NCBI GenBank assembly: GCA_016202545.1
Contig: JACQON010000007.1
Location: forward strand, 1-64,000
Length of the DNA stretch: 64,000 bases
Direction of reading: 5' to 3'
Source of the DNA: Chloroflexota bacterium
Lineage (GTDB): Bacteria; Chloroflexota; Dehalococcoidia; Dehalococcoidales; JACQON01
Below are positions 39,469 to 49,951 of the stretch, one piece after another; position 1 is the first letter of the stretch; the number at the start of each line of letters is the position of its first letter. A model generated the notes under the pieces. The model was given only the letters and a program-made list of their open reading frames with translations. It was not told the origin of the DNA and searched no databases. Position numbers and translations under genes: made by a program.

Positions 39469-39849
39469 TCAGACTTCGGTGCCGTGCGGGCTGGCGACGC
39501 CGTCTCGATGTGCCGCCGGGACCGGTGCTGCTGTTCTGGCGTGGGACTGCCTGAGAAGATAAGCCAGCGCCAGTGAGGCCACGGTGAGGCTGGCGAAGAG
39601 AACAAAGCCGGAGGCATAGCCGGCAGCGCCCTGGATGCGGACGAAAAGGCCCATCAGGGGTGGTATGGCGAAGCCGCCGAAGGCGCCCAGGGCTAATGCC
39701 AGCGTTGTGGCTAAGGCTAAATAAGCCGCAGCAACGACCCCTAAAGCCATTCCCTGCCCAAAGCTCAGTTGGCTTTTCGTCCCGGCAGCATGGCTCGCCT
39801 CAGTAATCGTTTCTACCAGCGGTGCGTAAGAATGTAATTCCTGTCTCAT
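39469..39849 (-). pseudogene. C-terminal fragment resembling a NarK/NasA-type MFS transporter
   Basis: 'GVVAAAYLALATTLALALGAFGGFAIPPLMGLFVRIQGAAGYASGFVLFASLTVASLALAYLLRQ' resembles the last MFS helices of NarK proteins; only 126 aa. Confidence 0.5.
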
Positions 39850-39861
39850 ATCAGCGTACCA

Positions 39862-40902
39862 TCATGAGCGGGGACGCAATCGTAGAGCGTAATTCTTTAA
39901 GAGGTTAACAATCAGTCCAGTAAAGGTTGCCAGCCAGGTCGCCATAGCCAGATAAATAAAAAACTGGGGGATAAAAGTGATAAACGGTAAATCGTTTACG
40001 GTAGCGAGTTGAAATGTGGCCGCTGTGTACATACCGAGAGGGAAAACCGCCCCCCAGTACAGCGGGCTGTAGGTCAGGGGAAGCTTTCTGTAAAGATGCC
40101 GCCAGATTCCCAGGACGATGAGCATTGGAATCCACCATGTTCCGGTGGCCCAGAAAAACATAGTAAAACCTTTGAGAAATGGTAGAATCTCACCGAAGAA
40201 GGTGAAGTTGGGTGTGTTGGCGATTAGAATCGTCCCGCTAAGGGTAGAGATAGCCACCGCGCCCATATTAATCCAGTAAGGTGGGGTGAGGTCCTGTGGG
40301 GAGAATTTGAAAAAGAAGTATCGATAAAATATCAGGGAGATTATCCAGATATAGAGCATGCCGCCGAAGAGCCACATGACGAGGGCGAGGAAGAGTACCT
40401 GGCTCTGGTAAGACTCGAAATAATGTCCCAGCAACCCGCTCAAGACGGCAACTGATTGTGTGGCGACGACGGCGGTCAACCATCCGCCGTTAATCCCCTC
40501 GGCGATGGACGGTTTGCTTTCCTTAACAATAAGGCCGGTAAAAATGGTGTAAATTAGGCTTACCCAAAGCAGAAAAGCCAGGAGCCATAAAGCGGCCGCT
40601 ATCTGATAGTCGTGCATAATGATGACAAACTGGCTGCCAAGCACACCGGTCCCGGCGGCCATGGTGAAAAACCCAGGGCCAAGACCGTGGTCGAAGAGGT
40701 CAGCCAAAAAGCGCCGTGGGAAATAGACCACCCGTAAGACAATGAGACCCCAGAGAATCACGAAGGCGACCAAGTTAAACCAGAACAAACTGATGGCAAT
40801 AAAGCCCATGCCGAGCATATTGGCAGCGATAGAGATAATGCCGGTGGCCATGACGAGGGCAAAATAGGATGGGTGTAAGTTTTCCGCTGCCGCCATGACC
40901 AT
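39862..40902 (-). CDS. TDT/TehA (SLAC1-like) family anion/dicarboxylate transporter
   Basis: 'LHPSYFALVMATGIISIAANMLG', ~10 TM helices; start chosen at MVMAAAENLHP (40902); ORF track extends to 40977. Confidence 0.8.
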   Translation of the reverse strand: MVMAAAENLHPSYFALVMATGIISIAANMLGMGFIAISLFWFNLVAFVILWGLIVLRVVYFPRRFLADLFDHGLGPGFFTMAAGTGVLGSQFVIIMHDYQIAAALWLLAFLLWVSLIYTIFTGLIVKESKPSIAEGINGGWLTAVVATQSVAVLSGLLGHYFESYQSQVLFLALVMWLFGGMLYIWIISLIFYRYFFFKFSPQDLTPPYWINMGAVAISTLSGTILIANTPNFTFFGEILPFLKGFTMFFWATGTWWIPMLIVLGIWRHLYRKLPLTYSPLYWGAVFPLGMYTAATFQLATVNDLPFITFIPQFFIYLAMATWLATFTGLIVNLLKNYALRLRPRS

Positions 40903-40942
40903 GGAACGGAGCGAGCCCCGCGTTTTGCGGCCGTTGGCTGCG

Positions 40943-41173
40943 TCAACGGCCGCCACTGGGCTCCTCCCAGGCGCCAAAGGGAATGCGCAGCAGCGACCCG
41001 GATAGCGCCGGCACCGCTACCAGTAAGCCCATCATTACTGGGCTTAGCTGCATAATATCCTTAAATTTGTGTGCCGTTGGCCCGAAGAGTGAGACTGCGG
41101 CAAATCCGATGAAAAAGCCCAGGGCGGCGCTGAACAGGCATTGGGCCGGCGAGCCCTTGACCATCTTGCCCAT
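40943..41173 (-). pseudogene. N-terminal fragment of a NarK/NasA-type MFS nitrate/nitrite transporter
   Basis: 'SAALGFFIGFAAVSLFGPTAHKFKDIMQLSPVMMGLLVAVPALSGSLLRIPFGAW' is a canonical NarK N-terminus; frame ends after 76 aa. Confidence 0.65.
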
Positions 41174-41210
41174 GTCTACTCTCCTTCTTCTCCCTGCCGA
41201 TAGGCCGTGC

Positions 41211-41885
41211 CTACTGGACCTGGCGGCGGTGCCACATGACTATCTGGTATGGCCGCCACAGATAAGCAAACGGTATTGATACTATGTGCACCAGCCTGGT
41301 GAACGGGAAAACCGCTATCAGGACCAGCGCGGCGACGGCGTGAATCTTCGCCAGCACGGGCAGCGAGGCAACGTATTTCAAATCGGGGGACAGCTTGACC
41401 AGAGACCATATGTACGGTGTGGCTGTTGTCACAAACCAAGCGGAGCCCCAGCGGTAGAAGATAGCGACCCCGATGCCGGCGACGACGGTTATGAGCAGGA
41501 GCGCCAGGAGCACCATGTCCATGGGTGTGGTCACCATGCGGACACGCGGATTGGTGCTTCTTCTCACCACCAGTATGACCAGCCCCACCAGTAGCAGCAG
41601 CCCCATCGCCAGGGCGGTGCCTTCCAGGATGTAGAGTCGGACCGGGACGCTATTGAATGCCTTCACCCCCGCCGGGAAGAAGACGCCAATCAGGTGGCCT
41701 ACCAGCACGGCGATGATTCCGTAGTGCCAGGGCACCGAACCCCAGAATAGCTGGCGGCCCTCCAGGAACTGGGAGGAAAGGCTGGAATAGGTGAACTGGT
41801 TGCGCACGTACCGCCAGATTGAGCCTCCCACCGCTATCACCACGGCGACATAGGGGAAAATGCCGAAAAGGAAAAGGTCAACCAT
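41211..41885 (-). CDS. narI: Respiratory nitrate reductase gamma subunit
   Basis: 'MVDLFLFGIFPYVAVVIAVGGSIWRYVRNQFTYSSLSSQFLE' and 'AALVLIAVFPFTRLVHIVSIPFAYLWRPYQIV'. Confidence 0.94.
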   Translation of the reverse strand: MVDLFLFGIFPYVAVVIAVGGSIWRYVRNQFTYSSLSSQFLEGRQLFWGSVPWHYGIIAVLVGHLIGVFFPAGVKAFNSVPVRLYILEGTALAMGLLLLVGLVILVVRRSTNPRVRMVTTPMDMVLLALLLITVVAGIGVAIFYRWGSAWFVTTATPYIWSLVKLSPDLKYVASLPVLAKIHAVAALVLIAVFPFTRLVHIVSIPFAYLWRPYQIVMWHRRQVQ

Positions 41886-42429
41886 GCGCCAGACCTCCTG
41901 ACCTGGTTAATTCCCGGTGCACCTGCTGCAAAAACAGTCTTAGAGCGTTGACCGCCGGAGAGTAGCCCTGGCCGTTCTTGTCTTTTTCCATCCTTTCCAG
42001 CACCGGCAGGACGCAGTCCTGAAGCAGGGGGATGACGAACTCCGGGTCCCGGGCCACGCTGAGGAACCTGAGCAGGACGCAAAGATGGTCAGGCAGCTCG
42101 CCGTTCCCGGAAAAGCCGTGGGCCTGATAAGCATCCTGCAATTTGACCATGAAGGCGCTCCGTTTGGCGCCCTCGCCGAAAAGGTGGTAGCCGAGATAGG
42201 GTGCTGTCGCCGGGGCGATGTCAAAAGTCTGGGTGTAAATCTCCTCCAGCGCTCCTCTTTCCTGGCTGCTAACGAAGGTGGCGAAGTCCTGCATCGCCCT
42301 GGCGCTTTTGGGAAAGGAGCACTCCAGTCGCCGGGCGCACTCTGCGGCAGCCTCCGGCATGGCGTCGCCGGGATAGTCCAGCACCACGGCAAAAAGGCGG
42401 CATATCTCTTTGGCGTCTTCAGGCAGCAT
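41878..42429 (-). CDS. narJ: Nitrate reductase assembly chaperone (delta)
   Basis: Position between narH and narI; 'FAVVLDYPGD', 'EIYTQTFDIAPATAPYLGYHLFGE', 'DHLCVLLRFL'. Confidence 0.9.
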   Translation of the reverse strand: MLPEDAKEICRLFAVVLDYPGDAMPEAAAECARRLECSFPKSARAMQDFATFVSSQERGALEEIYTQTFDIAPATAPYLGYHLFGEGAKRSAFMVKLQDAYQAHGFSGNGELPDHLCVLLRFLSVARDPEFVIPLLQDCVLPVLERMEKDKNGQGYSPAVNALRLFLQQVHRELTRSGGLAHG

Positions 42430-43919
42430 TATAGCCCCCGTTCCAATGGCAAATTGAAATCAAAGCCTACGTGGCCCTTGTGCCTCATCAGCTGTTCTAT
42501 TTGTTCGATAGTCTCCTCGCGGTGATACGGCGGTATGGCAAACCGGTCGTCAAAGCGGGGGACGGAGGTCAGCCGTGCTATTTGCTCGGCTTGCTCGGCG
42601 GTGCAATCCGCCTCAGCCATCATGGCTGCGACACGCTCTTCAGCGATGTCGCCCACAGCTTTGGCCCTCTGGTAGACCCGGACCGCCAGCAGCTTTCTGA
42701 TAACCCTCTTTATTGTCTCCGTATTGCCAGCGCTGAAGAGGCGCGCCATGTATTTTAGCGGCACGCGGGCGCTTTCCACCCTGCCGAAAAATTCAGCTTC
42801 GGCAAGGTCGTAGCTGCCGTCCCTCATTGAGGCGATGACCGGCAGCAGCGGCGGGACATAGAAGAGCATCGGCAGCGTGCGGAATTCGGCGTGCAACGGC
42901 AGTGCCAGCCCCCACTCTTTGACGAACTTGTAGACGGGGGACCTCTGGGCCGCCGCAATCCAGTCATCGCCGATGCCGTTCCTCCTGGCAGCGGCCACTA
43001 CAGCAGCATCGCCGGGGTCAAGGATTAGGCCGAGCTGTGCCGCCACCAGGTCGTTATCCGGCACCTTGGCGGTGGCCTCAATACGCTCAGCATCATAGAG
43101 GATGACGCCGAGGTAGCGAATCCTGCCCACACAGGTATGGAAGCAGGCCGGCGCCTGCCCGGTCTCCAGCCGGGGATAGCAGAGTATGCACTTTTCCGCT
43201 TTGCCGGTCTTCCAGTTGTAGTAGGTCTTCTTATAGGGGCAGCCGCTGACGCAGAACCGCCAGCCGCGGCATTTCTCCTGGCTCACCAGGACGATTCCAT
43301 CTTCACCCCGCTTATAGATGGCGCCGCTGGGGCAGACAGCCAGGCACGCCGGGTTCAGGCAGTGGTTGCAGATGCGGGGGATATAGAAGAAGACCATCTG
43401 TTCCAGGCGGAACAGCGATTCCCGCTCCAGCGGCGTCAGTTCGGCCAGGTTGACATCGTTCCTGGCATAGACGGAGGAGCCGCTGAGGTCGTCATCCCAG
43501 TTGGGCCCGGCTTCGATGTCCAGGTAGCGGCCAGTTATTTGAGATAGCGGTTTGGCCGTGGGCTGGTCTTCACCAAGTGGAGCGTTGAACAGGTGCTGGT
43601 ACTGGTAAGTCCACGGCTCATAGTAGTCATCCAGGCTGGGCAGGTAGGGGTTGTAGAAGATGTTGGTCAGCAGCCCCAGCCGGCGGCCGACCCTGGGGGT
43701 CAGGGAGTTCCCTTTTAGCATCCAGCCACCCTGGTATTTCCCCTGGTCTTCCCACAGGGTGGGGTATCCGGTGCCCGGCTTGGTCTCCACGTTGTTCCAC
43801 CACATGTATTCAGTGCCTTCCCGTGACGTCCACAGGTTATTACACGCCAGGCTGCAAGTGTGACAGCCGATGCACTTGTCCAGATGAAACACCATGGAAA
43901 GCTGCGCTCTGACGTCCAT
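42429..43919 (-). CDS. narH: Respiratory nitrate reductase beta subunit
   Basis: 'VFHLDKCIGCHTCSLACNNLWTSREGTEYMWWNNVETKPGTGYP', four FeS motifs. Start corrected to ATG 43919 (MDVRAQLSM). Confidence 0.96.
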   Translation of the reverse strand: MDVRAQLSMVFHLDKCIGCHTCSLACNNLWTSREGTEYMWWNNVETKPGTGYPTLWEDQGKYQGGWMLKGNSLTPRVGRRLGLLTNIFYNPYLPSLDDYYEPWTYQYQHLFNAPLGEDQPTAKPLSQITGRYLDIEAGPNWDDDLSGSSVYARNDVNLAELTPLERESLFRLEQMVFFYIPRICNHCLNPACLAVCPSGAIYKRGEDGIVLVSQEKCRGWRFCVSGCPYKKTYYNWKTGKAEKCILCYPRLETGQAPACFHTCVGRIRYLGVILYDAERIEATAKVPDNDLVAAQLGLILDPGDAAVVAAARRNGIGDDWIAAAQRSPVYKFVKEWGLALPLHAEFRTLPMLFYVPPLLPVIASMRDGSYDLAEAEFFGRVESARVPLKYMARLFSAGNTETIKRVIRKLLAVRVYQRAKAVGDIAEERVAAMMAEADCTAEQAEQIARLTSVPRFDDRFAIPPYHREETIEQIEQLMRHKGHVGFDFNLPLERGL

Positions 43920-43930
43920 CCTCTTCTCCC

Positions 43931-46900
43931 TTACCAGACTGGCTTGCCTTCGAGCTTCCGCACCAGGATATGGGCGTCCCGGTTGACTCCTGTTGGCCCC
44001 CAGTAGTTGAAGCTGTAGGTGAACTGGGCATAGCCGCCGGCCATCAGCACCGGTTTCAATCGCGCCCGGGTGAGGCTGTTGTGTCCGCCGGCCCGCCGGT
44101 GCTGACGGAGAGGAGACTTGGGCACCGAGATGGTCCGCTCCGGCGAGTGATAAAAGACACATGTCCCTTCGGGGATTCTGGCGCTTATCACCGCCCTGGT
44201 GACGACCACGCCATGGTCATTGTATATCTCCACCCAGTCATTGTCCTTGACGCCGATTTTCCTGGCGTCCTGCTCGCTGAGCCAGAAGGGCTCTATGCCA
44301 CGGGAAAGGGTAAGCATAAGCTCGTTATCATAGTAGGTGGAATGGATGTGCCATTTGCCGTGAGGCGTCAGGTACTTGAGCATGATGCTGTTGCCGTCGG
44401 GCTTGGTACGGACGAAATCGCCGAAGAACTGCGGGCTGGGATTGGGCTTATAGACAGGTAGGTTTTCCCCGAACGCCAGGTAGAGCGGGTGGTCATGGTA
44501 TAGCTGCTGGCGTCCGGTAAGGGTCCGCCACGGTACCAGTCGCTCGATATTGATGCAGAAGGGTGAGTAAGTGCGCCCATTGTTGATGATACCTGACCAG
44601 CAGGGGCTGGTCAGCAGGCGGGCCGGCTGCTGCTGGAGGTCCATAAAGCTGGTACTGGTGTTTCGCCCGCTTTCGGCCAGGTCGGTCAGGGGGAGTCCCA
44701 CCTTTTTCTCCTCTTCCTCAAAGGCCCGGTAGGCCATCTCGCCGTTGGTCTCCGGGGCGAGGTAGAGGATGATATTGGCCGCCTCCTTGGCGTTGTTCAG
44801 GGAGGGGTATTTATTGCCGTTCCACTCCTGGACAGGGTCAGATTGCAGCAGCTCATCGTAGAACTCCTTGATGTCCCACTTTACGCCGTGAGCGCCGATG
44901 CCATTCTGCCTTGCCAGCGGTCCCAGGGAGATGAAACGGTGGTATAAGTTGACATAATCTCTCTCTACCACCATCAGGTGAGGCATGGTCTTTCCGGGGA
45001 TAGGCTCGCATTCGCCCTTGGCCCAGTCTCTGGCCTCCGGCTGCGCCAGCTCATCGGCGGTATCGTGCTGGAGCGGAGTGCAGACAATCTCCTTGACCGG
45101 CTGGGCGAAATGCGTTTTGGCCAGCCCACTCACCTTTTTGGCGATGGACTTGAAGATTTCCCAGTCGCTCTTCGACTCCCAGCATGGCGGCACCACCTGG
45201 GAAAGCGGGAGTATATAGCTGTGGAGGTCGGTGGAGTTGAGGTCGTCCTTCTCATACCAGGTAGCGGTGGGCAGGACGATGTCCGAATACAGGGCAGAGG
45301 TATCCATGCGGAAATTGATGTCCACCACCAGGTCATTTTTGCCGGTAGGAGCGACATCTCGCCATACTACCTCGCTTACCGTCCCCTGGGCGGCTTCGGT
45401 GGCAACCACATTGGAATCGGTGCCGAGGAAATGCTTGAGGAAGTACTCATGTCCCTTGGCGCTCGACATCAGGGCGTTGCCCCGCCAGATAAGCCACAGC
45501 CTGGGCCAGTTCTCCGGGGCATCCGGGTCTTCTACCGCGAAGCGCACTTTGCCTGACTTAAGCTGGGCGACTACCCAGTTGACGATTTCCTGGTCGGACT
45601 GGGCGCCCGCTTTTCTGGCCTCTTCCACCAGGGCGATGGGGTTGCGGTTGAACTGGGGATAAAAGGGCAGCCAGCCCATGCGCACTGCCCTGGCCTGAAT
45701 GTCCATGGTGTGACCTTTGGCCAAAGCCCCATCGCCAGACGGAGGCGCGTAGTCGCCGAAACTACCTTCATACCGCCACTGGTCAGTGTGCACATAGTAG
45801 TAGGAAGGGCTATTCTGGAGCCTGGGCGGGGCAAGCCAGTCGGTGGCAAAGGCGATACTTGACCACGGCGCGATTGCCGCCAGCTTCTCCTGGCCGACAT
45901 AATGGGCCAGGCCGCCGCCATTGCGCCCGATGCAGCCGGTTAACATAAGGGCAGTGATGGGGGCACGGTACATCAGGTTGTTGTGATACCAGTGGTTAAT
46001 TCCTGCCCCGATGATTACGGTGCATTTGCCGCCCGTCTTTTCGGCGGTGGCGGCGAACTCGCGGGCGAACTTCACCACGGTCTGGCGATTGATGCCGGTA
46101 AATTTCTCCTGCCACGCCGGCGAGTATGTCTTGGGGTCATCGTAGCTGCCGGGATAGTCACCGGCAAGGCCGCGTGGCACGCCAAACCGGGCCATGAGCA
46201 GGTCAAAGACGGTGGTCACCGTCACCCTGCCTTTTCCCGTTTCCAGGCGCTTGACGGGCACCCCGCGCCATGACGTTGATTGGTCTTCAAAATTGGTGAA
46301 CTCTACCGGAACAACTTCGTCGCTATCGTCAATAAAGGTGAGGGTGGGGTCAAGCTCGGCGTTGTCCAGGCCGTCCTTCATCTCCAGGTTCCACTTTCCG
46401 GCCTCTTGCTTCGCCCACCGGTGGCCGATGGCCCCTTTGGGCATCCTGGGCTGCCCTGACATCCGGTCATAGATGAGGAACTTCCAGTCCCCGTTTTCGA
46501 TATCACGGTAGCGCGTGACCTCCCTGGCGCGGAGGAACTGCCCGGCCCGGTAGCCATCTCCGCTTTTTTCCAGGGTCACCAGGAAGGGGGAATCGGTATA
46601 TTTCTTGACATAATCGATGAAAGACGGCACCTGACGGTCAACATAGAACTCCTTGAGGATGACCTGGTTGGCCGCCATCCAGAAAGCGCCATCCTGCCCG
46701 GGGCTGACCGGTATCCACCAGTCGGAGTATTTGGCCACCTGGCTGAAGTCCGGGGAAAGAACGGTGAACTTAGTCCCCCGGTGCCGCGCTTCGGCGACAA
46801 AGTGCACGTCAGGGGTCCGTGTCATGTTCAGGTTGGCCCCCATGGAGACGATATACTTGGCGTGGTACCAGTCGGCGCTCTCCTGCACGTCTGTCTGCTC

Positions 46901-47548
46901 TCCCCACATCTCCGGCGAGGCCGGGGGCAGGTCGCTGTACCAGTCGTAGAAGCTGAGGTTGATGCCGCCAAAGAGCTGTAGCAGGCGTGAGCCTCCGGCA
47001 TAGCTCAGGTAGGACATGGCCGGTATAGGCGAGAAGCCGGCGATGCGGTCGGGGCCGTATTTCTTGGCGGTGTAGAGCATGGCGGCAGCGACGATTTCGG
47101 TGACCTCATCCCATGAGGTGCGGCGGAAGCCGCCTTTACCGCGCGCCCGCTGGTAGGCGGCGCGGGCGTCATCGTTTTCCACCACCGATGCCCATGCCTC
47201 GACGGGGTCAACGTTCCGCTGTCTGGCTGTTCTCCACAGGTCGGCCAGGACTCCCCTGATATAGGGGTACTTTACCCGGATAGGGCTGTAGATGTACCAG
47301 GAGAAGGATATGCCGCGCTGGCAACCTCGCGGCTCATAGGGGGGCAGGTCCTTCTCGAAGTCCGGATAGTCCAGCGCCTGCGTCTCCCAGGTGATGAGCC
47401 CGTTCTTGACATAGACCATCCACGAGCAGCCGCCGGTGCAGTTGACGCCGTGAGTGCTGCGAACAACCTTGTCATATTCCCAGCGGTTGCGGTAGAAGTC
47501 TTCCCAGCGGCGCTGCTGCGGGTTTATGATATCGCGAATCCAGCTCAT
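43931..47548 (-). CDS. narG: Respiratory nitrate reductase alpha subunit (NarG-type)
   Basis: '[32 protein letters not shown]', '[29 protein letters not shown]'; 1205 aa. Confidence 0.96.
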   Translation of the reverse strand: MSWIRDIINPQQRRWEDFYRNRWEYDKVVRSTHGVNCTGGCSWMVYVKNGLITWETQALDYPDFEKDLPPYEPRGCQRGISFSWYIYSPIRVKYPYIRGVLADLWRTARQRNVDPVEAWASVVENDDARAAYQRARGKGGFRRTSWDEVTEIVAAAMLYTAKKYGPDRIAGFSPIPAMSYLSYAGGSRLLQLFGGINLSFYDWYSDLPPASPEMWGEQTDVQESADWYHAKYIVSMGANLNMTRTPDVHFVAEARHRGTKFTVLSPDFSQVAKYSDWWIPVSPGQDGAFWMAANQVILKEFYVDRQVPSFIDYVKKYTDSPFLVTLEKSGDGYRAGQFLRAREVTRYRDIENGDWKFLIYDRMSGQPRMPKGAIGHRWAKQEAGKWNLEMKDGLDNAELDPTLTFIDDSDEVVPVEFTNFEDQSTSWRGVPVKRLETGKGRVTVTTVFDLLMARFGVPRGLAGDYPGSYDDPKTYSPAWQEKFTGINRQTVVKFAREFAATAEKTGGKCTVIIGAGINHWYHNNLMYRAPITALMLTGCIGRNGGGLAHYVGQEKLAAIAPWSSIAFATDWLAPPRLQNSPSYYYVHTDQWRYEGSFGDYAPPSGDGALAKGHTMDIQARAVRMGWLPFYPQFNRNPIALVEEARKAGAQSDQEIVNWVVAQLKSGKVRFAVEDPDAPENWPRLWLIWRGNALMSSAKGHEYFLKHFLGTDSNVVATEAAQGTVSEVVWRDVAPTGKNDLVVDINFRMDTSALYSDIVLPTATWYEKDDLNSTDLHSYILPLSQVVPPCWESKSDWEIFKSIAKKVSGLAKTHFAQPVKEIVCTPLQHDTADELAQPEARDWAKGECEPIPGKTMPHLMVVERDYVNLYHRFISLGPLARQNGIGAHGVKWDIKEFYDELLQSDPVQEWNGNKYPSLNNAKEAANIILYLAPETNGEMAYRAFEEEEKKVGLPLTDLAESGRNTSTSFMDLQQQPARLLTSPCWSGIINNGRTYSPFCINIERLVPWRTLTGRQQLYHDHPLYLAFGENLPVYKPNPSPQFFGDFVRTKPDGNSIMLKYLTPHGKWHIHSTYYDNELMLTLSRGIEPFWLSEQDARKIGVKDNDWVEIYNDHGVVVTRAVISARIPEGTCVFYHSPERTISVPKSPLRQHRRAGGHNSLTRARLKPVLMAGGYAQFTYSFNYWGPTGVNRDAHILVRKLEGKPVW

Positions 47549-48474
47549 CTCGCTCCTCCTCTAAGCAGCGGCTGTCTGACACCGGAAAGCCGCCGTCGCC
47601 ACGCCAGCTGGAATACCCCCAGCAGGATAAGGAAGCCGCCGGCGCCGGCCGCGATGAAAATGGGCTGGTTCTGGGCCGGCTTCGATTCGGCGGCGCCGGT
47701 TTCCCGTAAAAAGGCTATCAGGTGGGCGATTTCATCATCGGCCAGGGGCCGCTCCCGGTAAAGGCCTATCATTATGGGGAAAGGCGTCGTCTTCAGCAGT
47801 GAAGTCAACCCTTGCTCTCCGAGGCGGGCATAAGCATCGGAGAGGTCTTTGGCCATGGTGCCACCGCCGAGAGTGCCAATGCCGCTGACATTATGGCAAC
47901 TGATACACGCCGCTCCGCCGTTTCTAAGGGCAGTCTGGCCGTTGAAAAGGCGTTCGCCTATGCCGGCGGCATCACCGGCGGCAACCGGCACGCTGGTCGC
48001 TGTTGGAGTAGGAGCGGGTGTTGGAGTGGTAGCGGTCCCTGCGGACTGGCTCTCTATGTAGGACAAGACATCTTCAGCCTCCGGCTCGGAAAGCCCCATG
48101 TTGGGCATCGGCAGGCCATATTCCTGGACAAGCTGCGTGGCGATGGGGTCTCCCTCGGCGATGACCTGCTGCGGGGCGACGATGAACCGGATGAGCCACT
48201 TCCTGTCCCGCTGGGCGGTTATGCCCTTGAGGTCAGGTCCCACTGCCCTCCCAGCGCCGATGGTGTGGCAGGCCTGGCATTTCTGCTCGAAAATGGCCTG
48301 CCCCTGTCCCTCCGGCGCGGCGGCATAGGCGGGCGCCGCCTCAAAACCCGGTACAAGTCTGCCGGTCTTTTGTCCGGGTGACAGTACCAATGCAATGTTA
48401 AGGAGGAGAACCAGTGCGGCAAATCCCGCCACGGCCACGCTTACGCGGGAGGCAAACTTCCATTTATCCGTCAT
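47545..48474 (-). CDS. Membrane-anchored diheme cytochrome c (NarC-like position)
   Basis: Two CXXCH motifs (CQACH, CISCH), Pro/Thr linker, N- and C-terminal TM; start at MTDKWKF (48474). Confidence 0.85.
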   Translation of the reverse strand: MTDKWKFASRVSVAVAGFAALVLLLNIALVLSPGQKTGRLVPGFEAAPAYAAAPEGQGQAIFEQKCQACHTIGAGRAVGPDLKGITAQRDRKWLIRFIVAPQQVIAEGDPIATQLVQEYGLPMPNMGLSEPEAEDVLSYIESQSAGTATTPTPAPTPTATSVPVAAGDAAGIGERLFNGQTALRNGGAACISCHNVSGIGTLGGGTMAKDLSDAYARLGEQGLTSLLKTTPFPIMIGLYRERPLADDEIAHLIAFLRETGAAESKPAQNQPIFIAAGAGGFLILLGVFQLAWRRRLSGVRQPLLRGGAR

Positions 48475-48791
48475 TTCCGCCCCTCTCCTTCTCTTCTTCT
48501 GCCGCTGGCCCGCTGAGCCGATACACAAACACAGCTCCCTCGCTTCGGGAGCCAGTTATATTCTAACACATGCCTGAAGCTATGTATGTCATAAAGTTGA
48601 CAGAAGCCTCCACGTTGCACGGCTTCTGCCGGGAGCCAGGATGATAAAGACATTATACAACCACTGGCGCGAAAATCAAGGCCATACTTTTCTATCTACG
48701 GCAGCGTCCTTGATATTGCCGTCGGTCAAAGTTATTATAGTAAAAAGCGTAGTGGCCTTCACCGGAACTATGAAGATGAGGTGAAATGCTA

Positions 48792-49370
48792 ATGGCATAT
48801 AGAGGTCGCCAGAGTTTCGTGCTTACCCCGGTGGGGATGCTGATAGTGGGCAACATAGTCATGTTTGTAGCCACTGTGATAAAGCCAGAAGCGCTCTTCT
48901 TCCTGGGATTACAACCGGCGGGCTTTCTGGCCAGGCCGTGGACACTGGTAACCAGCCTGTTTATCCACAGCGGCTTCGGGCACGTAGCGGTCAATATGCT
49001 GACCCTGTATTTCTTCGGTAGATACTTATCCAACCTTATTGGAGAGGGCAAGCTCCTGATGGTCTACTTCGGTGGCGGAATACTGGGCAGCATTTTGTAC
49101 CTGCTTCTGGCGCCACCCTTTTCCATAGCTGTTGGCGCCTCCGGAGCCATCTTCTCCCTGGGAGGGGCGCTGGCGGTGATAAGGCCCAGGACGCCGGTCT
49201 TTATTTTCCCCATCCCTGTCCCGGTCCCGCTGTGGATAGCGGTCATCGGCGGTTTCCTGCTGCTTTCCTTTCTGCCGTCCATCGCCTGGCAGGCCCATCT
49301 GGGCGGAATAGTCTTCGGCCTGGTAGCCGGCTACATTTTCAAGAGGAGTGGGCACTATCGCTATTTCTAG
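48792..49370 (+). CDS. Rhomboid family intramembrane serine protease
   Basis: 'SLFIHSGFGHVAVNMLTLYFFGRYL', 'VGASGAIFSLGGAL', 'WQAHLGGIVFGLVAGYI'. Confidence 0.92.
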   Translation: MAYRGRQSFVLTPVGMLIVGNIVMFVATVIKPEALFFLGLQPAGFLARPWTLVTSLFIHSGFGHVAVNMLTLYFFGRYLSNLIGEGKLLMVYFGGGILGSILYLLLAPPFSIAVGASGAIFSLGGALAVIRPRTPVFIFPIPVPVPLWIAVIGGFLLLSFLPSIAWQAHLGGIVFGLVAGYIFKRSGHYRYF

Positions 49371-49510
49371 CAGGGTGATGAAAAAGCCTTCGTGTTCGTC
49401 TCCCCCTTTGAAAAAGTGGGAGAGAAGAAGGGGGATTTCCGATTCTAAATCCCTCTCAATCTCCTTCAGGATGAATCCCTTTACGAAAGGGAGAGGAAAG
49501 TCGCCGACAT
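49371..49510. repeat. Imperfect palindromic repeat island
   Basis: 'ctccccctttgaaaaagtgggagag', 'aagggggattt...aaatccctctc', 'cctttacgaaagggagagg' inverted arms; resembles the 61090-61175 segment. Confidence 0.5.
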
Positions 49511-49677
49511 CCTTTTTCGTAAACCTACTTAGTACAGAGGTTGTTTATCGACCTCACCATCCTTTCCAGCCCATCCTTTGACAGAGGGAAGGCGCTGCGG
49601 CTAAAATAAGGTTGGTTCGGGAAGGATATTCCCCCACTGTACCAGCTTGGCCTTAATGGCCTTTTCTCCTGGCATAG

Positions 49678-49752
49678 GGGCTCGTAGCTCAGCGGCAGAG
49701 CAGGCGGCTCATAACCGCTTGGTCCCAGGTTCGAATCCTGGCGAGCCCACCA
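49678..49752 (+). tRNA. tRNA-Met (anticodon CAT; elongator Met or Ile2), CCA encoded
   Basis: GGGCTCGTAGCTCAGCGGCAGAGCAGGCGGCTCATAACCGCTTGGTCCCAGGTTCGAATCCTGGCGAGCCCACCA; intact cloverleaf. Confidence 0.95.
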
Positions 49753-49951
49753 AATCCGTCCAGCGCCGTCCCACATGCATTGACATCTTGACAACTGGCA
49801 GCTACAATGAAGGCCATAAATAGCCTTTTGGGGAGGATACTGGGTCGGAAGTCAACCGTGGCCTCTGTCCGGCTGCTCCGGACCGGGCACATAGTTGCCA
49901 AAAGGCGGGGAAGCCTCTCTTGGATAATACGGGCTGCGGTGGGGTGAAGCG

